Position numbers and translations under genes: made by a program. This document shows, in pieces, positions 31,853-42,200 of a stretch of DNA of 64,000 nucleotides. The stretch is taken from positions 5,404,891 through 5,468,890 of the forward strand of contig OY744461.1 of NCBI GenBank assembly GCA_963556145.1, in the 5' to 3' direction. A model generated the notes under the pieces. That model was given only the letters and a program-made list of their open reading frames with translations. It searched no databases and was not told the origin of the DNA. Source of the stretch: Hygrocybe punicea. Its lineage: Eukaryota; Basidiomycota; Agaricomycetes; Agaricales; Hygrophoraceae. Numbering within the stretch: position 1 is the stretch's first letter; each line of letters begins with the position of its first letter.

Positions 31853-34800
31853 CTACAATTTTCTCAATCCCAACATTTCCACCATAGCAATCACCTTAGG
31901 CCGGCCAAGAGCTTTAGTCAACATGTCTGCAGGCATATCATCTGTCCTGACATGCATCACATTAATGTTGCCCTTCTCCACTTCATCACGTAACCAGTAG
32001 AACCGCAGATCCAAGTGTTTCATGCGTCCATGATGCTCAGGATTCTTGGCAACAGATATTGCAGATTGGTTATCAATGAGAAGTGGTGAGGAGGTGGTGA
32101 TGGTGTATCCCAGTTCAGTGAACAGATTCCGCAACCAAAGGATTTCTTGGCCAGCAGAGGTTGATGCAACATACTCTGCTTCTGTGGTTGACAGCGCAAC
32201 AATCCCTTGAAGCTTGCTTGACCAGCTGATTGCACCAGTGCCCATCTTCACCACATAACCACTTGTGGATCGTCCATTGTCAGGATTGCCACCATGGTCT
32301 GCATCAGTGTAAGTGGTGAACAATTGAGTGGATGTGGGGTCAGGTGCATAGGTAAGCTTGAGGTCAAGAGTGCCTTTGAGGTAGCGGAAGAGATGTTTCA
32401 CTGCTCTCCAGTGGGTCATTCCAGGATTCTTGTTGAACCGGGCAAGTACACCAACAGCATAGGCAATGTCAGGACGAGTAGCAGTGGCAAGATACATCAA
32501 TGCACCAACTGCTTGGAGGTATGGAACAGCACGCATCTCCTCAATGTCTTTGGAGGATGTAGGAGACATGTCATTGCTGAGTTTCAAGCCAGGATCCATG
32601 GGAGTGCTGAGTGAGTTGCAATCAGAGAGTCCAAAGCGTTCCAGCAGAGTGAGAATGTACTGGCGCTGAGAAAGTGATAGAGTGTGCTTGGATCTGTCTC
32701 TGATGATTTCAACACCCAACAGCCATGACGTGGGTCCCAGTTCTCTGAGCTTGAAGTGCAACTTGAGTTCTGCAATGACCTGATTGATTTTCTCCTTGGA
32801 CTTGCAGACAATGGTCATATCATCAATAAAGACTGGAATGATAATGCGCATGTCCTCCTTGCCATAAATCCAGATGCTGTGTTCACAAACAATCCTCCTG
32901 AAGCCCATGGACTCCAACACTGCATTGAGCTTCTTGTGCCAGCATCTTCCAGCCTGTTTGAGCCCATAGAGTGACTTCTGCAAATGCCAGACCCAATCAT
33001 TGCCCTTCTCAACAAATCCCTCTGGCTGGCGCATGTAGACTTCTTCTTCAAGGGTTCCATTGAGAAATGCAGATGAAATGTCTACACTCTCCAAGTGGAG
33101 ATCCTCAAGTGCAGCCAATGCCAGGATGGCGCGTAAAGCAGCCCATTTTGGAGTAGGAGCAAATGTTTCAGTGAAATCAAAGCCTGGGCGTTGCGAATAT
33201 CCTTGGGCCACCAATCTCCCTTTACGACGCTCAATAGATCCATCAGCATTCTTTTTGACTTTGAACACCCAGCGGCTGCCAATAGCTTTGTGGCCAGGTG
33301 GAAGCTGAACCAGATCAAAGGTGCCATTCTCAATCAAGGCCTGAATCTCATCTAGAGCAGCTTTGTGCCAGAGTTTCCTCTCCTCTTCTGGGCGAGACAT
33401 TGCTTCAGCATAGGAGTTTGGCTCTCCATCATGGTTGACTGTCTTGCATGCCCACTCAGAGGTATTGAATGCATATTCAACTGCTTGATCCCAAGTCAAG
33501 TAGGCATGATGTTGGCCTTCTGTGACAAAAGCCAGACCTGCTCTGACAGCATCAGCATATTCCAGTTCATCATCACTTTCATCTCTGGGCAGGAGATCGA
33601 GTTCATCATCACTGCTTGAGTCATGTACAGATGTAGTTGATGGAGTTAAAGTTGAAGCTGGAGCTGGAGCTGGCACTGGATTTACAGGAGGCATAAGCAA
33701 GGGATCAGGAGTGGGTGTAGCTGAAGATGGGGGAGGAGTTTGAGGTAGGGGCACAGGCTGAGTGAAGTACTTTCTCTCTAGTGCAGATTCATTGAGGGAG
33801 CCTTGAGGACGACTGGACCTGGGGGGATTTGCGCGTTTGGGAGGTGAAAGAACAGGTGCTGGATTGCGAACAGGACCTACTGGAGGAGCAGCAGGAAGTG
33901 GAACACCAGGTGCAGGATCATTTTCAGTAGCAGGAGCAGGTGCTTCATCACCATTGTCATCATCTCCCTCTGGATGGAGCACCACTCCAGGATGTTTGGG
34001 AGGAGCCTCCACAACAGGTGGCTCAGAGACAAGGTTAATGGCAGTGGGAGAGTTCCCAGGGAAACACCGCTCATCAAATACTGCATGGCTACTGATTATA
34101 ATCCGCTTTTCTACTGGGTCCCAGAATTTCCATGCTTTGACACCTTCTGGATAGCCAACAAAGATACACTTCTTTGAGTGTGGTTGCAGTGCTTTCCTCT
34201 TTTCCTTGCGAACCAGCACATATGCCAAGCAACCAAACACTCGAAAGTAAGAAATGTCAGGCCGTTTACGTTTCCAGACAAAGTAGGGTGTCTCTTTATC
34301 CAATGCAGAGGTAGGTGTCCTATTGCTGGTGTGCACAAATGCTGCCACAGCTAGCTTCCAGAAGGAGGGAGGGAGTTTTGCCTGAACCAGGAGTGCAGTA
34401 GCGCCACCAGCTACATCACGATTGGCACGCTCTGCAACTCCATTCTGATGGGGTTCATTTGGTTCAGTGTGTTGGCATTTGATTCCCTCACTGGCACAGA
34501 AGTCAACATATTCATGGCCAATGTATTCACCTCCTTTGTCATCCCTGGTAGACCGGATTCTCCTGCCAGTCTGGTTCTCTGCATCTGCCTTGAACAGCTT
34601 GAATGAAGCCAATGCATCACTCTTTTTCTTGAGGAAAGCAACAGTTTTCCAGCGTGACTTGTCATCAATGAACAGTTCCCAATAGCGATAGCCCTCTGCT
34701 GTTTGCACAGGCAGTGGGCCCTTCAGATCCATGTGGATGAGATCAAGAATCTGAGTACGACGAGTGGCTGTTTTGGGAATGTCATGACGATGTTGCTTTC

Positions 34801-36301
34801 CAAAGATGCATGGTTCACAGATGGGATCAGGAGTAGACTGAGACTTGATCACCATCCCTGTGACGAGCTTGTTCTTGCGCATGAGTTCCACATCAGCAAA
34901 GTTGAGATGGGAACAACGACGATGCCAGAGAGTGAGATCCAGGGGACAAGTGCTAACCGCATGAGCAGACTGAGACTGGGGCACAATGACTTTGCCATCC
35001 AAGTACCCGACATTGTGAATGTCAACAGTGGCAGTAAAACGAAGTTGGCTCTGCTGATGAAACAGAACCCTATCATCCTCAATGGCTATTTTGAAGCCTT
35101 TCTGACGTGTGAGGTGAAACAGAGAGAGTAGATTACTGCCAAGATCAGGTACATGAAGAACGTCATGGAATATAACAGGATACAGGGGTATACTCCTAGC
35201 GACTGGTTGAAACTCAACAGATCCCATCCCAGCCGAGTAGATGATTGAATCATTGGCAAGGCGAATTGGGACAATGTGAGGGGAATAGGAGCGAAACCAG
35301 TGTCGGTGGGGTGTCATATGTGATGTGGCACCTGTATCCGGGTTCCAGTCAGTGCATGCTCGAGATTGCAGCCAATTGCTGCGGTGAGAAGGAGGAAGAT
35401 AACTTGCATTGCCCGCAAACTCAACAACAGCAATATTGCTGGCTTGCACAGGAGCGCTCTCAGGAATGTCTTGGGAGGCCTCCTTTGCATTTTGTCTGCG
35501 CTTCCAAGCCCGTTGGTTTCCTTGACCCTGCTTGTTGCCACCCTGCTTTTTGGCCTCAGCTGAGGCTTTCTGCTTCAATGAGCAGTCCCTCTCAACATGG
35601 CCTTCTTTTCCACAGAAATAGCAGGTGACTTTTGTAGCGAATGAGGCAAGGTGGGATGAAGAACCAAGGGTGCGCGCAAGACGTTGGCTTTCTTCATTTT
35701 GGAATGCGGATTTGAGTTTGTCGAGGTCAAGAGTGTCGAGGAGGAGTAGCGATGAGGCAAAGTTATCGAATTCGGAGGGGAGAGCGAGGATGAGACTCAT
35801 GGAAAGGAGTTCTTTGTCGAGGTCGTCAAGGGTGAATCCAGGTGGACGCAGGGCTTGAATGTCCTGCATGGCCTTGTCAGCACGAGCCATGAGCTCAGTG
35901 AGCGTCTCATTGTCGTCCTTGCGAGTGCTGAACAGGACTTTGTAGGCGTTGAAACGAGCGCCTGGCCATTTTTGGAGGTGAACTGCCTCCAAGGCCTTCC
36001 ACATCGCAACAGGATTCCCCTTTGAGGCTTTTACGTGCACTTTCTGGTTGTCCTCCAGTGCAAGCCAAATCTCCCCACTAGCTTTTGCAGCTTTCCTCTT
36101 CCACTCAGCAAGCTCTTTCTTCTCAGCAGCAGTAGGATGTGCAGCATCAGCTGGCACAGGCTGGGGTGTAGAACCATCAACGTATTCCCAAAGCTCCTTG
36201 GTGGCTAGATAAGCCTCCATGTTGTCAGACCACTGACCCCAATTGGAGCTGGAGAGAGCGGGGAATGTACGTTTAGTGTCAGAAGACATGATGGTGCTCA
36301 A
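31853..36301 (-). CDS. Ty1/copia gag-pol polyprotein
   Basis: 1482 codons from ATG, no stop or frame change. Order: UBN2-type gag (about 10-200), zinc knuckle CYFCGKEGHVERDC (about 226), aspartic protease DTGATSHMT (about 320), GAG-pre-integrase HHCC (about 455-500), integrase core (MDLKG, DDKGGEY at about 587), a Pro-rich linker (about 760-920), reverse transcriptase (SRWVFKVK at about 1010; catalytic FIDDM at about 1158), RNase H (TYTDADHGG at about 1332). Protease-integrase-RT-RNase H order defines Ty1/copia. All catalytic residues that I can check are present, so it could still be functional. Single-ORF gag-pol is common in fungal copia elements. It is read from the 37060 LTR side. Confidence 0.96.
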   Translation of the reverse strand: MSTIMSSDTKRTFPALSSSNWGQWSDNMEAYLATKELWEYVDGSTPQPVPADAAHPTAAEKKELAEWKRKAAKASGEIWLALEDNQKVHVKASKGNPVAMWKALEAVHLQKWPGARFNAYKVLFSTRKDDNETLTELMARADKAMQDIQALRPPGFTLDDLDKELLSMSLILALPSEFDNFASSLLLLDTLDLDKLKSAFQNEESQRLARTLGSSSHLASFATKVTCYFCGKEGHVERDCSLKQKASAEAKKQGGNKQGQGNQRAWKRRQNAKEASQDIPESAPVQASNIAVVEFAGNASYLPPSHRSNWLQSRACTDWNPDTGATSHMTPHRHWFRSYSPHIVPIRLANDSIIYSAGMGSVEFQPVARSIPLYPVIFHDVLHVPDLGSNLLSLFHLTRQKGFKIAIEDDRVLFHQQSQLRFTATVDIHNVGYLDGKVIVPQSQSAHAVSTCPLDLTLWHRRCSHLNFADVELMRKNKLVTGMVIKSQSTPDPICEPCIFGKQHRHDIPKTATRRTQILDLIHMDLKGPLPVQTAEGYRYWELFIDDKSRWKTVAFLKKKSDALASFKLFKADAENQTGRRIRSTRDDKGGEYIGHEYVDFCASEGIKCQHTEPNEPHQNGVAERANRDVAGGATALLVQAKLPPSFWKLAVAAFVHTSNRTPTSALDKETPYFVWKRKRPDISYFRVFGCLAYVLVRKEKRKALQPHSKKCIFVGYPEGVKAWKFWDPVEKRIIISSHAVFDERCFPGNSPTAINLVSEPPVVEAPPKHPGVVLHPEGDDDNGDEAPAPATENDPAPGVPLPAAPPVGPVRNPAPVLSPPKRANPPRSSRPQGSLNESALERKYFTQPVPLPQTPPPSSATPTPDPLLMPPVNPVPAPAPASTLTPSTTSVHDSSSDDELDLLPRDESDDELEYADAVRAGLAFVTEGQHHAYLTWDQAVEYAFNTSEWACKTVNHDGEPNSYAEAMSRPEEERKLWHKAALDEIQALIENGTFDLVQLPPGHKAIGSRWVFKVKKNADGSIERRKGRLVAQGYSQRPGFDFTETFAPTPKWAALRAILALAALEDLHLESVDISSAFLNGTLEEEVYMRQPEGFVEKGNDWVWHLQKSLYGLKQAGRCWHKKLNAVLESMGFRRIVCEHSIWIYGKEDMRIIIPVFIDDMTIVCKSKEKINQVIAELKLHFKLRELGPTSWLLGVEIIRDRSKHTLSLSQRQYILTLLERFGLSDCNSLSTPMDPGLKLSNDMSPTSSKDIEEMRAVPYLQAVGALMYLATATRPDIAYAVGVLARFNKNPGMTHWRAVKHLFRYLKGTLDLKLTYAPDPTSTQLFTTYTDADHGGNPDNGRSTSGYVVKMGTGAISWSSKLQGIVALSTTEAEYVASTSAGQEILWLRNLFTELGYTITTSSPLLIDNQSAISVAKNPEHHGRMKHLDLRFYWLRDEVEKGNINVMHVRTDDMPADMLTKALGRPKVIAMVEMLGLRKL

Positions 36302-37042
36302 TATACGACTCTAGTTAGATGTGGGGGGCGTGGTAGGAAGTGAAGCTGGAAACAGTCTCCTTAAAGCAGAGAGATTACCAGTCTGTTCTCAATCAGACGA
36401 AATCGGCTCAGGACAGCAGTAGTTGAAAATGGAGAGTCTTCAGAGCAAAATCTGAAGGGGAGGCAACTGAATACCCGCCAGCCCAATCTCTCTACGTGCT
36501 GTATCACAATGAGAGGTGCAGAGGCAACTGGGGTAACACTCCAGAGGAGGCCCAGGGAAGTAGCACTTCACTATGACTTGGCCTTGTTCTAGTCCTTTCT
36601 CAACAGACCAATAACCACTCCCAACAGGTAGAACTGTCAGACAAGATGGATGCACACCCCACACACCTATTTGAGACGAAATCAAGCCTAACCCAAGCCC
36701 AAAAAGCGGCCTACAATGACCTCACACAACCACAGTAGCCCAAAACCCAAATAGACTCAGAAACAGCAACAAACTGTTCTGAAGTTACTAACACAGGCGA
36801 AGTAAATCGACTCCGGACGACGAAGCGCTAAGACGAGGATGTTGTACTGTTGCTAGGGCAAAGTATACGTGCCGAAGCGAGTGCTGACAACGATTCGAGT
36901 CGGTCCGAAGAGTAGTTGTCGAAAACAGGGGTCGATCTCGGGAACGGCGAGGTTTTAGCGTACGATAGTTGTTCCCAATTGATTCGGCGTAGTAACAAAC
37001 GGTTTGGGCGAAGGGGGGGCGGTTATTCGTTAAGCTAGAGCG
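36302..37042 (-). other. copia leader
   Basis: Untranslated leader between PBS and gag-pol. The short frame at 36440-36685 lies in it and has no recognised domain. Confidence 0.6.
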
Positions 37043-37057
37043 CAGGGCTCATAACCT
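37043..37057 (-). other. copia primer-binding site (initiator tRNA-Met, internal)
   Basis: Minus strand GGTTATGAGCCCTG lies 2 nt inside the 5' LTR. It is complementary to the anticodon arm of initiator tRNA-Met (GGGCTCATAACC). This is the half-tRNA priming known from Drosophila copia and yeast Ty5, rather than priming from a tRNA 3' CCA end. Confidence 0.7.
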
Positions 37058-37059
37058 AT

Positions 37060-37283
37060 TGAAATAAACTGGTAGGAGGTCACTGTGAATACTAATATAT
37101 TGTGTGATACAAAACTACACTACTCACCTGGTAGGAGGTCACTGTGAATACTGAGGATACACAGTGAGCTCCCCACCAGGTTTGACCGCTTTGGGACAAA
37201 TAGATACAAACAATCAGCCACAATCTTCGAAATCTACTAAGTCCATACTCTCTTGTGGTAGAGTGACTCATCACAACCTAACA
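37060..37283 (-). repeat. copia 5' LTR
   Basis: 224 bp, same ends as the 3' LTR; differs at four positions (near 37094, 37125, 37203 and 37266). It is fused directly to Helentron copy B at 37284 (GATCCTAAC). Confidence 0.95.
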
Positions 37284-38060
37284 GATCCTAACTTTCCTTT
37301 GATTGGATTCAACTATGAGCAAATAAAGGAGTCCACAACAGCTGGCTATTTATTAGCTGAAAAGGCAAAATTTGAACACATTTCACAAAGACTGATGGAT
37401 GTTGATCTTGGAGTTTTGAATAACATTGCTAGAAAAATGGAAGATGGTGAACATGTCATTCCAGAAACAGATGAAGAGAAACTTTGCTTCCAATTAATTA
37501 AAGATATTGATCATGTAGGAAGTCATGTCAAAGGATCACTCACAAGCAAGAAATATATGAGAAATGAAGTATGGTCTCTGATGTCCTTTGTGGGTGCACC
37601 TTCCTGGTTCATCACATTTTCACCTGCAGATAACATGCATCCACTGTCTTTATATTTTGCTGATACCCAGGAAACCTTTACACCAGAACTTAGAGGATAT
37701 GATGAGCGCTACAGACTTATTGCAGAAAACCCAGTGGCTGGTGCTAGATTCTTTCACTTTATAGTAGAACTATTTATCAAACATGTCCTGGGAGTTGGAT
37801 CAAATTATTCTGGCTTTTATGGTGACACAAAGGCATACTATGGCACAGTGGAGCAACAAGGACATCTCACACTTCACATGCACATGCTACTATGGCTCAA
37901 AGGATGTTTGTCACCTCAGGAAATCAGAGATAGAATAATGGATCCAAATTCAGATTTCCAAAAAGCTTTTGTTGAGTATTTAGAAAGTGTGCACATTGGT
38001 GAATTTATGACTGGAACTATGGATGAAGTCAAAGCTAAAGTCAACCAGAAGTCTGAATGA
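37284..38060 (+). pseudogene. Rep fragment of copy B (Helitron_like_N and HUH motif)
   Basis: The open frame (it runs in from the copia LTR at 37164) carries FPLIGFN.EQIKEST, the motif APSWFITFSPADN and the two-His motif HLTLHMHMLLW, ending NQKSE*. Identical to the last 257 residues or so of the copy A Rep N-terminal ORF except near the junction. It lacks the repeat array and the DUF6570-like block. Confidence 0.9.
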
Positions 38061-38107
38061 GACTATAAGGATCCCACTCAGACTCTGCCTGAAGCACCCC
38101 CACCTAT

Positions 38108-38743
38108 GTGTACGATATGAATGGTGACATAAATTGTAATGATTGCAAACAAATGGATTCATGGTGGGACAGATTTGCAAACACCGTTGATCAGTTGATT
38201 TTACGCTCCAATGTTCATAATTGTGGCAGAAACAGTTCAAATAATGAGAAAGTCCAGAGAAAAGATAGACCCAGTTGCATGAACAAACATGGTAAATGCA
38301 AAGCTAGATTTCCCAGACCTTTGTTTGAATCAACACAAGTAGACCCAAAAACAGGTGCATTGAATATAAAAAAGGGAGAAGCTTGGATCAATACATTAAC
38401 ACTCCTTGTGACATATCTATTGCGTTGCAACACTGACATTACAAGTCTTCTCTCTGGCACTGCAATCAAAGCCATTGTAGCATATATTTCTGACTACATT
38501 ACAAAACCTGGATTGAAAACCTATAGTATATTTGATACCATTAGAAGTGTGTTTGACAGAAACTCAGAAATGCTTGGAGGATCCATGAAAAGAAAAGACA
38601 AAGCTAGAAAACTCATCACCCAGATCATAAACGCTTTAACTGCAAAACTTGAAATTGGTAGTCCAATGGCTGCAATGTATCTGCTTGGCAACCCTGACCA
38701 TTATACCAGTCACAAATTCATTCCTGTCTACTGGAGAAACTGT
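38108..38743 (+). pseudogene. Rep C-terminal part of copy B
   Basis: Same frame and residues as 20924-21559: zinc-type CMNKHGKCKARF and catalytic-tyrosine motif AYISDYITKP. It is cut by the solo LTR at 38744; the chain resumes at 39094 with YVREVLKAW and stops near 39217. Confidence 0.85.
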
Positions 38744-39093
38744 TGTTGGAATTGGTAACGTCGTACATTTATCACTGTCTACGTTATTCGTTTGAATATG
38801 CGCTTATCTGATTATTATCAGATAACTACTCGTTAGGACTATCTTCGTATGTAATCTTCTTTACTCATTGGAGTGTATCCGGGTCTGCCTTCTCCGAGGG
38901 ACTTACGCTATTGGCTAGTTGTCATCATTAGTCATCATTTGTAGTTAGTATATATACTTGGTATCCGATGTAGTAGTCACCCCATCGGATTATTACAAGT
39001 TTGTATCAGACTCACTACCGTCTCTCTAAGAATCTTCTCTTTCTTACGAGTGTCAACTAACGTTGTCAACAACCGTATAATCCGCTTTTAACA
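38744..39093 (+). mobile_element. 350-bp solo LTR in copy B
   Basis: TGTTGGAATTGG...CTTTTAACA, flanked by ACTGT and ACTAT (a 5-bp duplication with one difference, shared with copy A). Facing ATCAGATAA sites are at 38804-38812 and 38817-38825; TATATATA is near 38949. Confidence 0.93.
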
Positions 39094-39210
39094 ACTATGT
39101 GAGAGAAGTACTTAAAGCATGGAATCCAGATGACAAGAATGACATGCAAGTTGATTCTGAAAAAGTAGTATTGCACAATCAAAAGGGAAAATTCATAGGA
39201 CTTATCTGTT

Positions 39211-42200
39211 GTGCATGACTATATTTACAGACCAGCTTATTATGAAGACATGAATTTATATGAATGGGTACAGGGTGCAGAAAGAGTCAAGAGAAATATT
39301 CAACCACCTCATAATGAAATCAACAGTGATGATGAATTAGACTTTTTGCAAACAGATTCACAACCTTCAACTCAGAAAAAAACTTCGAAATCTAATGTAT
39401 CTACCAGTAATGACTTGACCATAGAGTTTGATGATCTGAACATCAAAGATGATGACAATTTCATAGAATGTGATTCAGAAGACAATGAGTCTGATAGCAC
39501 TGAGTCTGTCCAAGAAGATACCAAGCTTTTCCTAGAAGATCACCCATTATATGAATCACATTGCATAGAATTCAGTAAAAAGACAAAGCATGTTGTTCCA
39601 AACTTTGTTGGTGGTTCATTGCCCAGACGTGATAGAGGAGACAGAGAGTATTATTGCACCACAATGCTCACTCTGTTCAAACCATGGAGATCTGGTCATG
39701 ATCTGAAAAGTGAACTGGAATCATGGGATGAAGCATTCACTGATTATGAATTTACTGTTGGACAATTAGAAATTATGGACAACATTAACCTCAGATATGA
39801 ATGCCTTGATGCCAGAGATGACTATTCTGCTCAGCTTAGACAAGGAGCAGTGTTAGATGGTACCTGTCCTCAATTTATGACTTCAGACATGATATCACAC
39901 TTGGATGATGACGACATTCAAAATGGTGGTGACTTTGGAGATGACAATTATGAGCAAGAAAAGAATACTGCAGATTATGGAACTAACAAATATTCTGAAC
40001 TTGGTCAACATGGTAGACTAATCAAAGCTCAAATGGATGCCACTGAAAACATTGTCAGAAACATTGGTTGGCTTGATCCATGTCCAGATGGTTCTATTAC
40101 TGTAAATTCTGCTCCACTTGAAGTTGAAATGAATCAACCTGGTACTCAATGGAAACAACTTGTTCATGAACAGAGACAAGAAGTACTAGATGAGCGCAAT
40201 CAACACAATTTTGCAAATTCCAAGTCTATTTCACATAAAATATACACTGATTCAAATGAAAATGAGGTACTGATTGTAGACCAATCATACTTGATGCAAA
40301 CTTTCAGAGCTGAAAATGCACACAGACAACAGCTAATTGATGCCACAGTCAGAAAATTCAGCCTGAACACTGAGCAAAAAAGAGCCTTTAGGATTATTGC
40401 AAATCATGCTTCCTCTCCCAGCAGTGACCAGTTGAAAATGAATATTGCTGGAATGGCTGGCACTGGAAAATCACAAGTCATCAAAGCAGTTGTTGAGTTC
40501 TTTGACAATGTACATGAGTCTCACAGATTTGTTATTCTTGGTCCTACTGGTACTTCTGCAGCTCTACAAAATGGCTCAACCTATCACTACTTCCTGGGCA
40601 TCAATCCAAACATGTCAAATAGAAATGAAGCAATGGGCATTGCTCAGCTCAAAGGGAGACTAGAAGGAGTTGACTACATTTTCATTGATGAAGTCTCAAT
40701 GTTGTCTTGTCATGATCTCTACAAAATCAGTGCTAGACTCACTAAAGCTTTGAACATACATGACATGCCATTTGGTGGAATCAACATAATATTTGCTGGA
40801 GACTTTGCACAGTTACCACCAGTTGGAGGTGCACCGTTGTACAGTGGAACAGTTGGCACTCAGATCACATCAGCCTTGACAACACATTCTCAGGAAACTG
40901 CAATTGGAAAAGCACTCTGGCATCAAGTGACCACAGTTGTGATTCTCAGAGAAAACATGAGACAGAGAACCCAAACAGCTGAGGATGCATTATTCAGAAC
41001 CACCCTTGTCAACATGCGCTATGGCAAATGTACTGCACAGGACATTCAATTTTTGAGAAGCAGAATTGCAGGCAAACGTCCAGATCAGCCCAATGTTGCC
41101 TCCAAAGATTTTAGAAATGTTCCTATCATATGTGGCATTCACTCACAGAAGGATCAGATTAATCTTCTTGGATGTGAAAGATTTGCTTCAGACACCAACC
41201 AGAACTTGACCAACTTCTATTCTATTGACAAGTGGGGAAAAGACAAGGATTCCGTGAGAAGCAAGTCCAAATCTAAAGCTATACATCAATCCAGTGACAT
41301 AGACTTTGATACACAAAGAGAGATATGGAAAGTGCGACATGCTGCAACTGACAACTTTGCTGGAAAACTCTCATTGTGTCTTGGGATGCCTGTGATGCTT
41401 CGAAACAATGATGCCACTGAGCTCTGCATTACAAAAGGACAAGAAGGATTTGTTGTTGGCTGGCAGTCAATGAAAGCAAGTCATGGCAAAAGGGTACTTG
41501 ACACTTTGTTTGTTGAACTGGATAAACCTCCAAAGCTGGTGCAGATTCCAGGACTTCCTGACAATGTAGTGCCCATTGTAAAAAACACCAAGACAATTCA
41601 GTGTGTTTTTCCCAGTGACCTGAAGGAATCCATTGAGAGACAACAAGTCTGGGTACTTCCTAACTTTGCAATGACTGCTCATGCTGCTCAAGGAAAAACA
41701 CGTCCATTCAATGTTGTGCATTTAAACAGTTGCTTCAACCATATGTCATATTATTCTTCATTGTCTAGAAGTGCTTCTGCTGCTGGAACTGTTATTATCC
41801 AAGGCTTTGACACTAAAGTAATTACTAGAGGATGTTCTGGATATCTTAGACAAGAATTTAGAGAACTAGAATTGCTTGATGAGATTATGAGGATTAGATA
41901 TGAAGGACAATTGCCTGATCACATTCAAGCTGGGACATGCTCAGTTATGCTTCGAAACTTTCAGCAGTGGAAGGGAATTCACTATGTTCCTGCAAAGACT
42001 GACAATGCCATTAAATGGTCACGAACTGATCCACTATTGTTGACTCATACAGTCCCTGACAGCCCATGGCAATTGGTTGAAAAAGGCAAAGGCAAACAGA
42101 AAGCAGCTGCAGTTCCAACTTCATTTGTTCCAGCAATAGGCTCAATTGCTCTTACTTCAACCCAAAAACATTCCCTTGACACCAAGATTGAGTCAGCAAC

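Larger units (their letters stand above)
31608..37283 (-). mobile_element. Ty1/copia retrotransposon, full length
   Basis: 5676 bp: 224-bp LTRs at both ends, PBS, one uninterrupted gag-pol ORF and a polypurine tract. The LTRs differ at four of 224 positions, all transitions. The outer flanks do not match (ACTAT left, GATCC right), and the right flank is truncated Helentron sequence. The element as seen is therefore probably a recombinant of two insertions or the edge of a rearrangement, not a simple insertion. Confidence 0.93.

Noticed and set aside
33837..35628. Plus-strand ORFs opposite copia gag-pol
   Set aside because: Antisense of a fully conserved polyprotein; Gly/Ser-rich or patternless composition.
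37040..37060. tRNA-like sequence (GGGCTCATAACC)
   Set aside because: Only the anticodon arm is present, next to an LTR; it is a primer-binding site, not a tRNA gene.
31608..37283. Simple insertion of copia into Helentron copy B
   Set aside because: The left flank is not Helentron sequence and there is no target duplication.
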